Shown here piece after piece: positions 56,108-64,000 of a stretch of 64,000 nt of DNA; position 1 is the stretch's first letter; each line of letters starts with the position of its first letter. Both the position numbers and the translations under genes were made by a program. Source of the stretch: Bordetella petrii (GTDB lineage Bacteria > Pseudomonadota > Gammaproteobacteria > Burkholderiales > Burkholderiaceae_B); NCBI GenBank assembly GCA_017745595.1, contig WMBV01000017.1:1-64000 (forward strand), given 5' to 3'. The notes under the pieces are model-generated. The model saw nothing but the letters and a program-made list of their open reading frames with translations, had not been told where the DNA came from and made no database searches.

Positions 56108-56866
56108 ATGGAAATCGCGAACAAGGTATTCATCGTCACGGGCGGCGCGTCCGGCCTGGGCGCCGGCACGGTGCGCATGCTGGTGGAACACGGCGCCAAA
56201 GTCGTCATCGCCGACCTGCAAGACGAACCCGGCCAGGCACTGGCCAACGAACTGGGGCAGCGCTACGTGCACTGCGACGTCACCCAGGAGGCCGACGGCA
56301 AGCAGGCCGTGGCCGCGGCCCTCGAACTGGGCGCGCTGTTCGGGCTGGTCAATTGCGCCGGGGTCGCCCCCGCCGCCAAAATCGTCGGCAAGAACGGCGC
56401 CCATCCGCTCGACCTGTTCCAGAAAGTCGTTTCCATCAACCTCATCGGCAGCTTCAACATGATGCGCCTGGCCGCCGAGGCCATGAGCGCCAACGCGCCC
56501 GAACCCACCGGCGAACGCGGCGTGCTCATCAACACCGCCTCGGTGGCCGCCTTCGACGGCCAGATCGGCCAGGCCGCCTACGCGGCCTCGAAGGCCGGCG
56601 TGGCGGGCATGACGCTGCCCATCGCGCGCGACCTGTCCAAGGCCGGCATCCGCTGCATGACCATCGCCCCGGGCATCTTCGGCACGCCCATGATCTTCGG
56701 CATGCCCCAGGAAGTGCAAGACTCGCTGGCCGCCAGCATTCCGTTCCCGGCGCGCCTGGGCCGTCCCGAAGACTACGCCAAGCTGGTGCACAGCATCGTT
56801 ACCAACGACATGCTCAACGGCGAAACGATCCGCCTCGACGGCGCGATCCGCATGCCGCCCAAGTAA
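56108..56866 (+). CDS. Short-chain dehydrogenase, 3-hydroxyacyl-CoA dehydrogenase type
   Basis: A 252-aa SDR enzyme. The cofactor motif TGGASGLG (residues 11-18), NCAG (82-85), Ser145 and YAASK (Tyr158, Lys162) form the catalytic set. The pattern, including GKNGAHPLDLFQKVVSINLIGSFNMMRLAA and APGIFGTPMIFGMPQEVQDSL, is that of type II 3-hydroxyacyl-CoA dehydrogenases (HSD17B10-like), which use NAD in fatty acid or branched-chain catabolism. It follows adk by 75 nt. Confidence 0.9.
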   Translation: MEIANKVFIVTGGASGLGAGTVRMLVEHGAKVVIADLQDEPGQALANELGQRYVHCDVTQEADGKQAVAAALELGALFGLVNCAGVAPAAKIVGKNGAHPLDLFQKVVSINLIGSFNMMRLAAEAMSANAPEPTGERGVLINTASVAAFDGQIGQAAYAASKAGVAGMTLPIARDLSKAGIRCMTIAPGIFGTPMIFGMPQEVQDSLAASIPFPARLGRPEDYAKLVHSIVTNDMLNGETIRLDGAIRMPPK

Positions 56867-56919
56867 CCTGGCCAGCCTGCGCCGGCCGCCGGCCGGCGCG
56901 CGCCTCTTTTCTCTTCTTC

Positions 56920-58476
56920 ATGGGTCTGTTCCGCTCGGCCGCCACCGTCAGCAGCTTCACGCTGCTTTCACGCATTACCGGCCTGGTCCGCGATATCCTG
57001 ATCGCGCGTGCCTTCGGCGCCGGCCCGCTGACTGACGCCTTCTGGGTCGCGTTCCGCATTCCCAACCTGTTGCGCCGGCTGTTCGCGGAAGGCGCCTTCG
57101 CCCAGGCCTTCGTGCCCATTCTGGGCGCGGCCCGCACCGAACGCAGCGACGCCGACGTACGCACCCTGCTCGACCGCGTGGCCGTGCTGCTGACCCTGGC
57201 GCTGATGGCGGTTACGCTGCTGGGCATCCTGGCCGCGCCCTGGGTCGTCACCGCCATGGCCAGCGGCCTGCGCGGCGCGGCCCGCGGCACCGAATTCGGC
57301 GCCGCCGTCTGGATGACGCGGGTCATGTTCCCGTACATCCTGTGCATGTCGCTGGTGGCCTTCGCCTCGGGCGTCCTGAACACCTGGCGGCGTTTCGCCG
57401 TGCCCGCCTTCACGCCCATGCTGCTGAACCTGGCCATGATCGCGGCCTGCCTGTGGCTGGCCCCGCGCATGGACGTCCCCATCTACGCGCTGGCGTTGGG
57501 CGTCATGGCCGGCGGCGTGGCGCAACTGGCCATCCAATGGGCCGCCCTGGCCCGCCTGGGCCTGGTGCCGCGCCCATTCACCGACGTGCGGCAAGCCTGG
57601 CGCGACCCGACCGTGCAGCGCATTCTGAAGCAGATGGCGCCCGCCACGCTGGGGGTATCGGTGGCGCAGATTTCCCTGCTGATCAATACCAATATCGCCA
57701 CCTGGCTGGCGCCCGGCAGCGTGACCTGGCTGTCGTTCGCCGACCGGCTCATGGAATTTCCCACCGCCCTGCTCGGCGTGGCCCTGGGCACCGTGTTGCT
57801 GCCCAGCCTGTCGGCGGCGCATGCCAGGCAAGACGGCGCGACCTATTCGGCCCTGCTCGACTGGGGCCTGCGCCTGGTGCTGCTGCTGGGTCTACCGGCC
57901 GCGGTGGGCCTGGCCCTGCTGTCCGATGGGCTGGTGGCCACCCTGTTCCATTACGGCGCATTCCAGGCCCAGGACGTCGGCCAGACGCGCGTGGCGGTCA
58001 TTGCCTACTCGGTCGGCCTGATCGGCATCCTGGCGGTAAAAATCCTGGCCCCCGGCTTCTATGCCAAGCAAGACATCCGCACCCCGGTGAAGATCGCCAT
58101 CATGGTGTTGGTCGCCACCCAATTGATGAACCTGGTGCTGGTGCCGGCCCTGGCCCATGCCGGGCTGGCCCTGGCCATCGGGCTGGGCGCCACCCTGAAT
58201 GCCCTGGCGCTGCTGGTGGGCCTACGGCGGCGCGGCGTCTACCAGCCGGCAACGGGCTGGCCGCGGTTCCTCGCGCGCATGCTGCCCGCGCTGGCGGCGC
58301 TGGCGCTGGTGCTGCTCTATGCCGACCGGCACCTCGACTGGCTGGCCCTGCAGGCCGTGCCGGCCCGCCGCGCCCTGTGGCTGGCGGCGGTGCTGGCCGC
58401 CAGCGGCGTGGCCTATTTCGGCGCCCTGTTCGCCTGCGGCTTCCGCCCGCGCGACTTCGGCCGGCGCCGCGCCTGA
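56920..58476 (+). CDS. murJ: Lipid II flippase MurJ
   Basis: A 518-aa MOP-superfamily flippase (MGLFRSAATVSSFTLLSRITGLVRDILIARAFGAG) with about 14 membrane helices. Family features are RIPNLLRRLFAEGAFAQAFVPIL and the PAPGFYAKQD-like segment LAPGFYAKQDIRTPVKI. It flips lipid II across the inner membrane for peptidoglycan synthesis. The start at 56920 lacks a strong ribosome binding site. Downstream is an A/T-rich stretch before the FecR-like gene. Confidence 0.95.
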   Translation: MGLFRSAATVSSFTLLSRITGLVRDILIARAFGAGPLTDAFWVAFRIPNLLRRLFAEGAFAQAFVPILGAARTERSDADVRTLLDRVAVLLTLALMAVTLLGILAAPWVVTAMASGLRGAARGTEFGAAVWMTRVMFPYILCMSLVAFASGVLNTWRRFAVPAFTPMLLNLAMIAACLWLAPRMDVPIYALALGVMAGGVAQLAIQWAALARLGLVPRPFTDVRQAWRDPTVQRILKQMAPATLGVSVAQISLLINTNIATWLAPGSVTWLSFADRLMEFPTALLGVALGTVLLPSLSAAHARQDGATYSALLDWGLRLVLLLGLPAAVGLALLSDGLVATLFHYGAFQAQDVGQTRVAVIAYSVGLIGILAVKILAPGFYAKQDIRTPVKIAIMVLVATQLMNLVLVPALAHAGLALAIGLGATLNALALLVGLRRRGVYQPATGWPRFLARMLPALAALALVLLYADRHLDWLALQAVPARRALWLAAVLAASGVAYFGALFACGFRPRDFGRRRA

Positions 58477-58616
58477 AGTGCGGCCAGTACTATATTTCAG
58501 CCAAATCCTCTAGGGATGTAAAAAAAAGACAATTTTTGGGCGTGCGATGTAAATTAAAGTAAAAAAAGCATTATTATTTAAGCATGCAACTGCTCGGTAG
58601 TCGTTCGGGTTCGTTT

Positions 58617-59615
58617 ATGACACCGAATACCCCCTCCAGTCAGGCGTCGCCTTTGTCAGACCAGGTTATAGACTGGCTGCTCTTGTTGCGCTCGGGCCGC
58701 GCCACCCAGCACGACTACGCGAAATTCCTGGCGTGGCGCGACGCCGACCCCCTGCACCAGAACGCCTGGCACCAGCTCACCGGCACCCTGGGCAGCAGCA
58801 CCTTCGGCCGCCTGGGCGATGCGTATCCCGCCGGCTACGAATCCGACCTGCCCCCATTTCCGTCCCTGTCCGCCCAGCCGGAATCGCGCACCCGGCGCCG
58901 CTTCCTGGCGGGCGCCGCCCTCATGGCCGCCGGCGGGGCCTCGGCCGCCTATGTGGGCAACCTGTTCTACCCCCTGGGCAGCCTGACCTCCGATGCCGCC
59001 ACCGGCACCGCCGAACGGCGCCGTTACATGCTGTCGGATGGCAGCGAACTGCTGCTGGACGCGCGCAGCCGCATCGATCTCACCTATACGGCCCAGCGGC
59101 GCAGCCTGAAACTGCTGGCGGGAGCCGTCATGATCACCGCCAGCGCCTCGGATACCCGCCCGTTTACGGTAGAAACCACCGAAGGCAAGATCCGTTCGGC
59201 CGGCAATCGTTACATGGTGCGGCAGCAGCCGCACCGCACCCTGGTGGTGACGCACGACGACCCCGTTACCCTCGAAACCCGGGCCGGCACCCGCGACACG
59301 CTGCATCCCGGCATGGGGGTGCGCTTCGATGCCGTGCGCGTCGGCGTGCCGCGCGCCGACCTGGCCGCGCTGGCGGCCTGGGAAAACGGGCGTATCGATG
59401 CGCGCGGCCAGCCCTTGGCCGAAATCATCGAAACCTTGCGTCCCTATTATGCCGGCGCGCTGCGCGTGTCCATGGCCGCCGGCGGCCTGCCCGTGTCGGG
59501 CGAATTTCCGCTCGACAATGTCGACGCCACGCTGCGCAGCCTGGAAGACACCATGCCGATCCGCGTGCGGCGCGTCACCCCCTGGTTCGTTTCCATCGGC
59601 GTCGCCTCGGCTTGA
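58617..59615 (+). CDS. FecR-family sigma regulator, orphan
   Basis: A 332-aa protein with the FecR/PupR architecture: a cytoplasmic N-terminal domain ([41 protein letters not shown]), one membrane segment ([23 protein letters not shown], about residues 95-117) preceded by SRTRRR, and a periplasmic FecR domain ([44 protein letters not shown]). Such proteins transmit a signal from a TonB-dependent receptor to an ECF sigma factor. Neither gene is adjacent. The start may be 58617 or 58584; neither has a clear ribosome binding site. Confidence 0.85.
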   Translation: MTPNTPSSQASPLSDQVIDWLLLLRSGRATQHDYAKFLAWRDADPLHQNAWHQLTGTLGSSTFGRLGDAYPAGYESDLPPFPSLSAQPESRTRRRFLAGAALMAAGGASAAYVGNLFYPLGSLTSDAATGTAERRRYMLSDGSELLLDARSRIDLTYTAQRRSLKLLAGAVMITASASDTRPFTVETTEGKIRSAGNRYMVRQQPHRTLVVTHDDPVTLETRAGTRDTLHPGMGVRFDAVRVGVPRADLAALAAWENGRIDARGQPLAEIIETLRPYYAGALRVSMAAGGLPVSGEFPLDNVDATLRSLEDTMPIRVRRVTPWFVSIGVASA

Positions 59616-59650
59616 CGCCCCGCCTGTTTGCCCTCATAGGGGCAAATACC

Positions 59651-59678
59651 TTGCAATCCTCGGCAGAGTTGCTACAAT
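59651..59678 (+). promoter_or_regulatory. Sigma-70 promoter of rpsT
   Basis: TTGCAA (59651-59656), a 16-nt spacer and TACAAT (59673-59678) stand 35 nt before the rpsT start, in a typical short leader. Confidence 0.75.
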
Positions 59679-59712
59679 ATTGGACTTTGCCGAATTCACT
59701 ATATATCGCAAC

Positions 59713-59976
59713 ATGGCCAATACCGCCCAAGCCCGCAAGCGCGCCCGCCAATCGGTCGAGCGCAACAAGCATAATTCCAGCCTGCGCTCGATGCTGCGCA
59801 CCGCTATCAAGCGCGTACGCCAATCCATCGCTACCGGCGACAAGGCGGCGGCCAGCGAAGTGTTCCAGAAGGCCACCAGCGTGATCGATCGCGTGGCTGA
59901 CAAGAACATCATCCACAAGAACAAGGCCGCTCGCCACAAGAGCCGCCTGGCTGCCGCCATCAAGGCGCTGGCCTAA
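59713..59976 (+). CDS. rpsT: Ribosomal protein S20
   Basis: An 87-aa basic small-subunit protein ([27 protein letters not shown]-terminal [20 protein letters not shown]). It binds 16S rRNA early in assembly. It has its own promoter and terminator, and is the right-hand gene of the plus-strand block. Confidence 0.98.
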   Translation: MANTAQARKRARQSVERNKHNSSLRSMLRTAIKRVRQSIATGDKAAASEVFQKATSVIDRVADKNIIHKNKAARHKSRLAAAIKALA

Positions 59977-60021
59977 GCCATTCTGCCGCGCCCCCGTGGG
60001 GCGGCACGAATACGGCAAGAC

Positions 60022-60054
60022 AAGGGGACGCCCGCTGGCGTCCCCTTTGTTTTG
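60022..60054 (+). terminator. Intrinsic terminator of rpsT
   Basis: An 11-bp stem (AAGGGGACGCC with GGCGTCCCCTT, 60022-60032 and 60037-60047), a 4-nt loop and TGTTTT after it. It may also serve the convergent aldolase gene. Confidence 0.88.
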
Positions 60055-60084
60055 CCCGGCCCGTGGCCGGGCGGCTTGCGCGGT

Positions 60085-60852
60085 TCAGGTCGGAAACGCC
60101 TCGCGCAACGCGAAAGTGGCGTGCTTGAACACGCCCAGGTCGGTGCCCACGGCCACGAAATGCATGCCCATGTCCAGGTAGCGCCGCGCGTCCGCGTGCG
60201 CCGGCGCCAGGATGCCCACCGCCTTGCCCTGCGCGCTGACGCGCTGGTACAGGTGGCGAATGGTGTCCTGCACTTCGGGGTGCCCGGGATTGCCCAGGTG
60301 CCCCAGCGCGGCCGCCAGGTCCGACGGACCGATGAAGACGCCATCCACGCCCTCGACGGCGGCGATCTCGTCCACGGCCTCGATGCCGGGCCGGCTTTCG
60401 ATTTGCAGCAGCACGCAGATATTGTCGTTGATGGTGTGCAGGTAATCGGGCACGGTGCCGTAGCGGTTGCTGCGTTGCAGGCCGGCCACGCCGCGCATGC
60501 CTTGCGGCGGATAGCGTGTGGCCGCCACCGCGCGGCGGGCGTCGTCTTCCGATTCGATGAACGGAATCAGCAAGTTGTAGAAGCCGATGTCGAGCAGGCG
60601 CTTGATCTCGACCGGATCGTTCCACGACGGCCGCCCTACCGGGGCGCTGTCGCTGCCCTGCAGGGCCTGCAGCTGCTGCAGGAACTTCGGCACCTCGTTG
60701 GGCGAATGCTCGCCGTCGAGCAGCAGCCAGTCGAAATTGGCCAGCCCCGCGAGTTCGGCCGTGATGTGGCTGGACATGCACATCCAGAAGCCGATCAGCC
60801 TTTCCCGCGCCAGGATGCGCTGGCGGAAACGATTGGGTAGCGGTGAAGTCAT
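60085..60852 (-). CDS. HpcH/HpaI-family aldolase, GarL-like
   Basis: A 255-aa class II aldolase (MTSPLPNRFRQRILARERLIGFWMCMSSHITAELAGLANFDWLLLDGEHSPNEV). Motifs VGRPSWNDPVEIKRLLDIG, the metal-ligand Glu in LLQIESRPGIEA and GVFIGPSDLAAALGHLGNPGHPEV are intact. It resembles 2-dehydro-3-deoxyglucarate aldolase (GarL), which yields pyruvate plus tartronate semialdehyde. With the dehydratase and dehydrogenase upstream on the same strand it probably cleaves a 2-keto-3-deoxy sugar acid. AAAGGAA precedes the ATG at 60852. Confidence 0.88.
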   Translation of the reverse strand: MTSPLPNRFRQRILARERLIGFWMCMSSHITAELAGLANFDWLLLDGEHSPNEVPKFLQQLQALQGSDSAPVGRPSWNDPVEIKRLLDIGFYNLLIPFIESEDDARRAVAATRYPPQGMRGVAGLQRSNRYGTVPDYLHTINDNICVLLQIESRPGIEAVDEIAAVEGVDGVFIGPSDLAAALGHLGNPGHPEVQDTIRHLYQRVSAQGKAVGILAPAHADARRYLDMGMHFVAVGTDLGVFKHATFALREAFPT

Positions 60853-60904
60853 GAATCCGTTCCTTTGGTAAGGGGGATGCCGCGCGCGGCGCGGCATCCG
60901 TCGT

Positions 60905-62650
60905 TCAGTGGATCTCGGGCTCGCCGGCGGCGCCCGCGCTCCGTTCCGTCTGCAGAAAATCGAAATCGCAGCCGGTGTCGGCCTGCCCCACGTGCTTCAA
61001 GTACAGCACGCCGTAGCCGCGCTCGAAACGCGGCGCGGGCGCCTGCCAGGCGGCCTTGCGCTCGGCAAGCTCGGCGTCCGACAACCGCACGTCCAGGCGC
61101 CGGTTCGGCACGTCCAGCGTGATCAGGTCGCCGTCGCGCACCAATGCCAGGGGGCCGCCCACATACGATTCGGGCGCCACGTGCAGCACGCAGGCGCCAT
61201 AGCTGGTGCCGCTCATGCGTGCGTCGGAAATGCGCAGCATGTCGCGCACCCCTTGCTTGAGCAGTTTCTGCGGAATGGGCAACTGGCCCCATTCGGGCAT
61301 GCCCGGCGCGCCCTGCGGCCCGGCGTGCTGCAGCACGATGACGCTGTCGGCATCGACATCGAGGTCCGGATCGTCGATGCGTGCGGCCATGTCGTTGTAG
61401 TCTTTGAACACCACCGCCCGGCCCGTATGTGTTTGCAGCCGCGCCTCCATGGCGGGGGGCTTGATCACCGCGCCGTCGGGCGCCAGGTTGCCGCGCAGCA
61501 CGGCCAGGCCGTCACGCGGCACCAGCGCCTGTTCGCGCGTGCGGATCACGTCGTCATGGAACACGCGCGCGCCGGCGATGTTTTCGCCCAGCGTGCGGCC
61601 GTCGACCGTCTGCTGGGTGGTGTCGAGCAGGTCGCCCAGCTGCACCATCAGGGCCCGCAGGCCGCCCGCGTAGTAGAAATCTTCCATCAGGTACTTGCCC
61701 GACGGGCGCACATTGGCCAGCACCGGCGTGCTGCGCGCCAGGCTGTCGAAGCGGTCGAGATCCAGCGCAAAGCCGCAGCGCCGCGCCATGGCGATCAGGT
61801 GCACCACCGCGTTGGTCGAGCCGGACAAGGCCAGCACCGTGCGCACCGCGTTGTCGAACGAGGCGGCCGTCAGCAGGCTGGACGGCGCGATGTCTTGCCA
61901 CACCATCTCGACGATGCGCTTGCCCGACAGGGTGGCCATCTGGGCATGGCGCGAATCGGGCGCCGGAATCGACGAATAGCCCGACAGGCACATGCCCAGC
62001 GCCTCGACCGCCGCGGTCATGGTCGACGCCGTGCCCATGGTCATGCAATGGCCCGGCGAACGCGCGATGCCGTCTTCGATGCCCTGCCAATCGTCTTCGG
62101 TGATATTGCCGGCGCGCAGCTCGGCCCAGTATTTCCAGGTGTCGGAGCCCGAGCCCAGGGTCTGGCCGTTCCAGTTGCCGCGCAGCATGGGCCCGGCCGG
62201 CACGAAGATGGTGGGCAGGTCCATCGAGGCCGCCCCCATCAGCAGCGCCGGCGTGGTCTTGTCGCAGCCGCCCATCAGCACACAGCCGTCGGCCGGGTAC
62301 GAACGCAGCAGCTCTTCGGTTTCCATCGCCAGCAGATTGCGATAGAGCATGGTGGTGGGTTTCTGGAACGGCTCGGACAGGCTCATGGCGGGCATTTCCA
62401 CCGGAAAGCCGCCCGCCTGCCAGATGCCGCGCTTGACCTCTTCCACCCGCTGCTTGAAGTGGCTGTGGCAGGGATTGATGTCGCTCCAGGTGTTGATGAT
62501 GGCGATCACCGGCTTGCCCGCGTAGTCGGAGCGGTGATAGCCCATTTGCGCCGTGCGCGAGCGGTGGCCGAAAGAACGCAGGTCTTTCACGCCATACCAG
62601 CGATGGCTGCGCAGCTCTTCGGGGCGCTTGCGCTTGGGATTGTCAGTCAT
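60905..62650 (-). CDS. IlvD/EDD-family sugar-acid dehydratase (L-arabonate dehydratase-like)
   Basis: A 581-aa dehydratase ([20 protein letters not shown]). Cysteines expected to bind the [2Fe-2S] cluster are Cys61 (SDINPCHSH), Cys129 ([11 protein letters not shown]) and Cys202 ([10 protein letters not shown]), the set known from L-arabinonate dehydratase. It removes water from an aldonic acid to give a 2-keto-3-deoxy acid; substrate could be arabonate, xylonate or related. AAGGACTC stands before the ATG at 62650. The aldolase follows after 52 nt. Confidence 0.9.
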   Translation of the reverse strand: MTDNPKRKRPEELRSHRWYGVKDLRSFGHRSRTAQMGYHRSDYAGKPVIAIINTWSDINPCHSHFKQRVEEVKRGIWQAGGFPVEMPAMSLSEPFQKPTTMLYRNLLAMETEELLRSYPADGCVLMGGCDKTTPALLMGAASMDLPTIFVPAGPMLRGNWNGQTLGSGSDTWKYWAELRAGNITEDDWQGIEDGIARSPGHCMTMGTASTMTAAVEALGMCLSGYSSIPAPDSRHAQMATLSGKRIVEMVWQDIAPSSLLTAASFDNAVRTVLALSGSTNAVVHLIAMARRCGFALDLDRFDSLARSTPVLANVRPSGKYLMEDFYYAGGLRALMVQLGDLLDTTQQTVDGRTLGENIAGARVFHDDVIRTREQALVPRDGLAVLRGNLAPDGAVIKPPAMEARLQTHTGRAVVFKDYNDMAARIDDPDLDVDADSVIVLQHAGPQGAPGMPEWGQLPIPQKLLKQGVRDMLRISDARMSGTSYGACVLHVAPESYVGGPLALVRDGDLITLDVPNRRLDVRLSDAELAERKAAWQAPAPRFERGYGVLYLKHVGQADTGCDFDFLQTERSAGAAGEPEIH

Positions 62651-62730
62651 GGGCAGAGTCCTTCGATGAGTCGTCGTGGTGCGGCCGCAGCCGTATCGTT
62701 TCGGGGCAGCGCCCCGGCGGCAAAAGAACA

Positions 62731-63843
62731 TCAGGCGCCCAGTACATAGGGCACGCCGCCGCGTTCGCAGAGCGCGCGCAGGCGCTGCGCCAGCGCGGCG
62801 GGAATGGGAATGCCGTCGCGCTGGCGGCGCTCGCGCTCGGCAGCCTCGGGATCGCCGGCCACCAGCACGGGCCGGGCCGGATCGGCGGCGGGCGTATCGC
62901 GCAGCGTGTCGATCACGTCGTCGACGTCTTCCTCGAACGAGCCCGATTCGCGGAACGCATCCGGATTCAGGGCCAGGAAGAAATGGCCGATGTCGTCGGG
63001 ATCGCCCGCCCGCCGCACCGCCGCGTGGCGCGCCGCCATGGCGCTGCCGCCCAGGGTGCCGCCCAATATCTGCGCCATGACGGCCAGCCCGTAGCCCTTG
63101 TGGCTGCTCATGGCGGCCGTGCCGCCCAGCGGGGTCAGGCCCCCCTCGGGACGGTCGAAAATGTATTGCATCGCCTGCGCGGCATCGGTCACGTCACGGC
63201 CCTGGCCATCGACGGCCCAGCCCGCGGGCAGTGTCTTGCCGTGGAAGTCGTAGACCTTCACTTTGTTGGCGGCCACCGTCGTCGTGGCCATGTCGAGCAC
63301 GAACGGTTCATTCTGCGCCGCCGGAGCGGCGAAAGCGATCGGGTTGGTGCCCAGCACCGGCGCCGCGCCATGGGTGGGCACCATGATCAGCGTGGTGGCG
63401 CTGCTGGTGACCAGGCCCACCACGCCACGCCGCACCGCCATGCGGGCATAGACACCCGCGGCGCCGAAATGATGCGAATTGCGTACCGCCACGGCGCCCA
63501 CGCCGTGTTCCAGTGCCTTGTCCACCGCCAGCTGCATGCCCTGCGCGGCCGCCGGGTAGCCCAGGCCGCCCATGCCGTCGAGCAATGCGGTCGAGGCCGC
63601 ATCGCGCACGACGCGCGGGCGCGCGCCGATGCGCAGCGTGCCGGCGCGCAGCTTGGACTCGTACGAAGGCAGCATGGAAATGCCGTGCGAATCGATGCCC
63701 AGCAGATCGGTTTCGGTCATCAGGTCGGCCGTCGTGGCGGCCAGGTCGGGGGCCATGCCCCAGGTCGCCAGGACGCGCAGAATCTGTTCGCGCACCTGCT
63801 CGGCCGGCACGCCGGCCACTGGTTCCACCCTGCTGTCCTGCAC
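62731..63843 (-). CDS. Ldh_2 family malate/lactate dehydrogenase-like oxidoreductase
   Basis: A 370-aa NAD(P)-dependent dehydrogenase of the Ldh_2 (YbiC/YiaK/ComC) family. Typical are [17 protein letters not shown], the active-site [22 protein letters not shown] and [16 protein letters not shown]. Members reduce 2-keto acids or oxidise sugar-derived 2-hydroxy acids (2,3-diketogulonate, ureidoglycolate, sulfolactate). The cluster setting suggests a sugar acid. It is followed by the dehydratase after 80 nt. Confidence 0.87.
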   Translation of the reverse strand: MQDSRVEPVAGVPAEQVREQILRVLATWGMAPDLAATTADLMTETDLLGIDSHGISMLPSYESKLRAGTLRIGARPRVVRDAASTALLDGMGGLGYPAAAQGMQLAVDKALEHGVGAVAVRNSHHFGAAGVYARMAVRRGVVGLVTSSATTLIMVPTHGAAPVLGTNPIAFAAPAAQNEPFVLDMATTTVAANKVKVYDFHGKTLPAGWAVDGQGRDVTDAAQAMQYIFDRPEGGLTPLGGTAAMSSHKGYGLAVMAQILGGTLGGSAMAARHAAVRRAGDPDDIGHFFLALNPDAFRESGSFEEDVDDVIDTLRDTPAADPARPVLVAGDPEAAERERRQRDGIPIPAALAQRLRALCERGGVPYVLGA

Positions 63844-63892
63844 TGCTTGTCTCCTTCGGGCCGGGCCCGTGCTGTGTGTGTGCCTGGCCGGC

Positions 63893-64000
63893 TCAGTCGC
63901 GCTCGCGATCGACCAGGCGATGGCGCGCCTGCCCCAGGTGAAACTGCATGGCCACCCGCGCCCGTTCGCCGTCTTGTTCGCGGATCGCGCCCAGAATGGC
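63893..64000 (-). CDS. GntR/FCD-family regulator, C-terminal fragment
   Basis: Thirty-five codons and a stop at the right edge, reading ILGAIREQDGERARVAMQFH then LGQARHRLVDRERD. This is the last helix pair of an FCD (FadR C-terminal) ligand-binding domain. The rest lies beyond the window. The position directly upstream of the dehydrogenase, on the same strand, suggests that it regulates the sugar-acid cluster. Confidence 0.75.
   Translation of the reverse strand, partial: AILGAIREQDGERARVAMQFHLGQARHRLVDRERD

Overview
The window is about 64 kb of a GC-rich (roughly two-thirds G+C) betaproteobacterial chromosome. Gene content, gene order (xseA divergent from exbB-exbD-lpxK-Trm112-kdsB-adk; rpmI-rplT-pheS-pheT-ihfA-merR-tRNA-Pro; clpS/clpA next to a cold-shock gene) and the ubiquinone, nitrogen and amino-acid transport genes point to Alcaligenaceae, most likely Bordetella or Achromobacter. 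This assignment comes from recognition, not from a database search. I see no phage, IS transposase, CRISPR array or rRNA operon. Nearly all DNA is ordinary core or metabolic coding sequence.

Layout. 1-8.7 kb: a Rieske ferredoxin, small zinc-motif and hypothetical genes, an AGE-family epimerase, a TauE/SafE permease, a partial homoprotocatechuate set (hpaR-hpaH-hpaI) with a clear HpaR operator/promoter, a membrane protein, a DUF3606 protein and a zinc alcohol dehydrogenase. 8.4-11.3 kb: a lipoprotein, an APH(6)-like kinase, a PlsC-type acyltransferase, a zinc-motif small protein and tRNA-Pro(GGG). 11.3-18.4 kb: merR, ihfA, pheT, pheS, rplT, rpmI, comM and ubiK, all on the minus strand. 19-20.7 kb: glnK-amtB behind a sigma-54 promoter. 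20.8-22.9 kb: a TetR/MFS divergent pair sharing an 18-bp inverted operator. 22.9-31.8 kb: a five-gene branched-chain amino acid ABC transporter (livK-H-M-G-F) and trifunctional putA. 31.9-45.7 kb: a long minus-strand run clpS - alpha-2-macroglobulin - pbpC - clpA - pqiA - pqiB - pqiC. 45.9-51.9 kb: a cold-shock gene, a DUF192 protein, a pcaF-type thiolase, a ClC transporter, sodB and xseA. 52.2-59.98 kb: exbB, exbD, lpxK, a Trm112-like gene, kdsB, adk, an SDR dehydrogenase, murJ, an orphan FecR-type gene and rpsT. 60.0-64 kb: a sugar-acid catabolic cluster (aldolase, IlvD/EDD dehydratase, Ldh_2 dehydrogenase and the tail of an FCD-type GntR regulator).

The main feature that genes do not explain is a family of five intergenic palindromic elements (near 0.1, 3.9, 6.2, 20.8 and 46.8 kb). 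The complete form has two inverted 32-nt arms, each able to form a hairpin, around a 28-29 nt core. The cores are related but diverged. The arrangement resembles a REPIN or small non-autonomous mobile element. Other points of interest are the separation of clpS from clpA by an envelope-defence pair, rpmI-rplT without infC, a hairpin plus T-run between rplT and pheS, inverted DnaA-box-like sites with an A/T tract upstream of exbB, and several well-formed operators.
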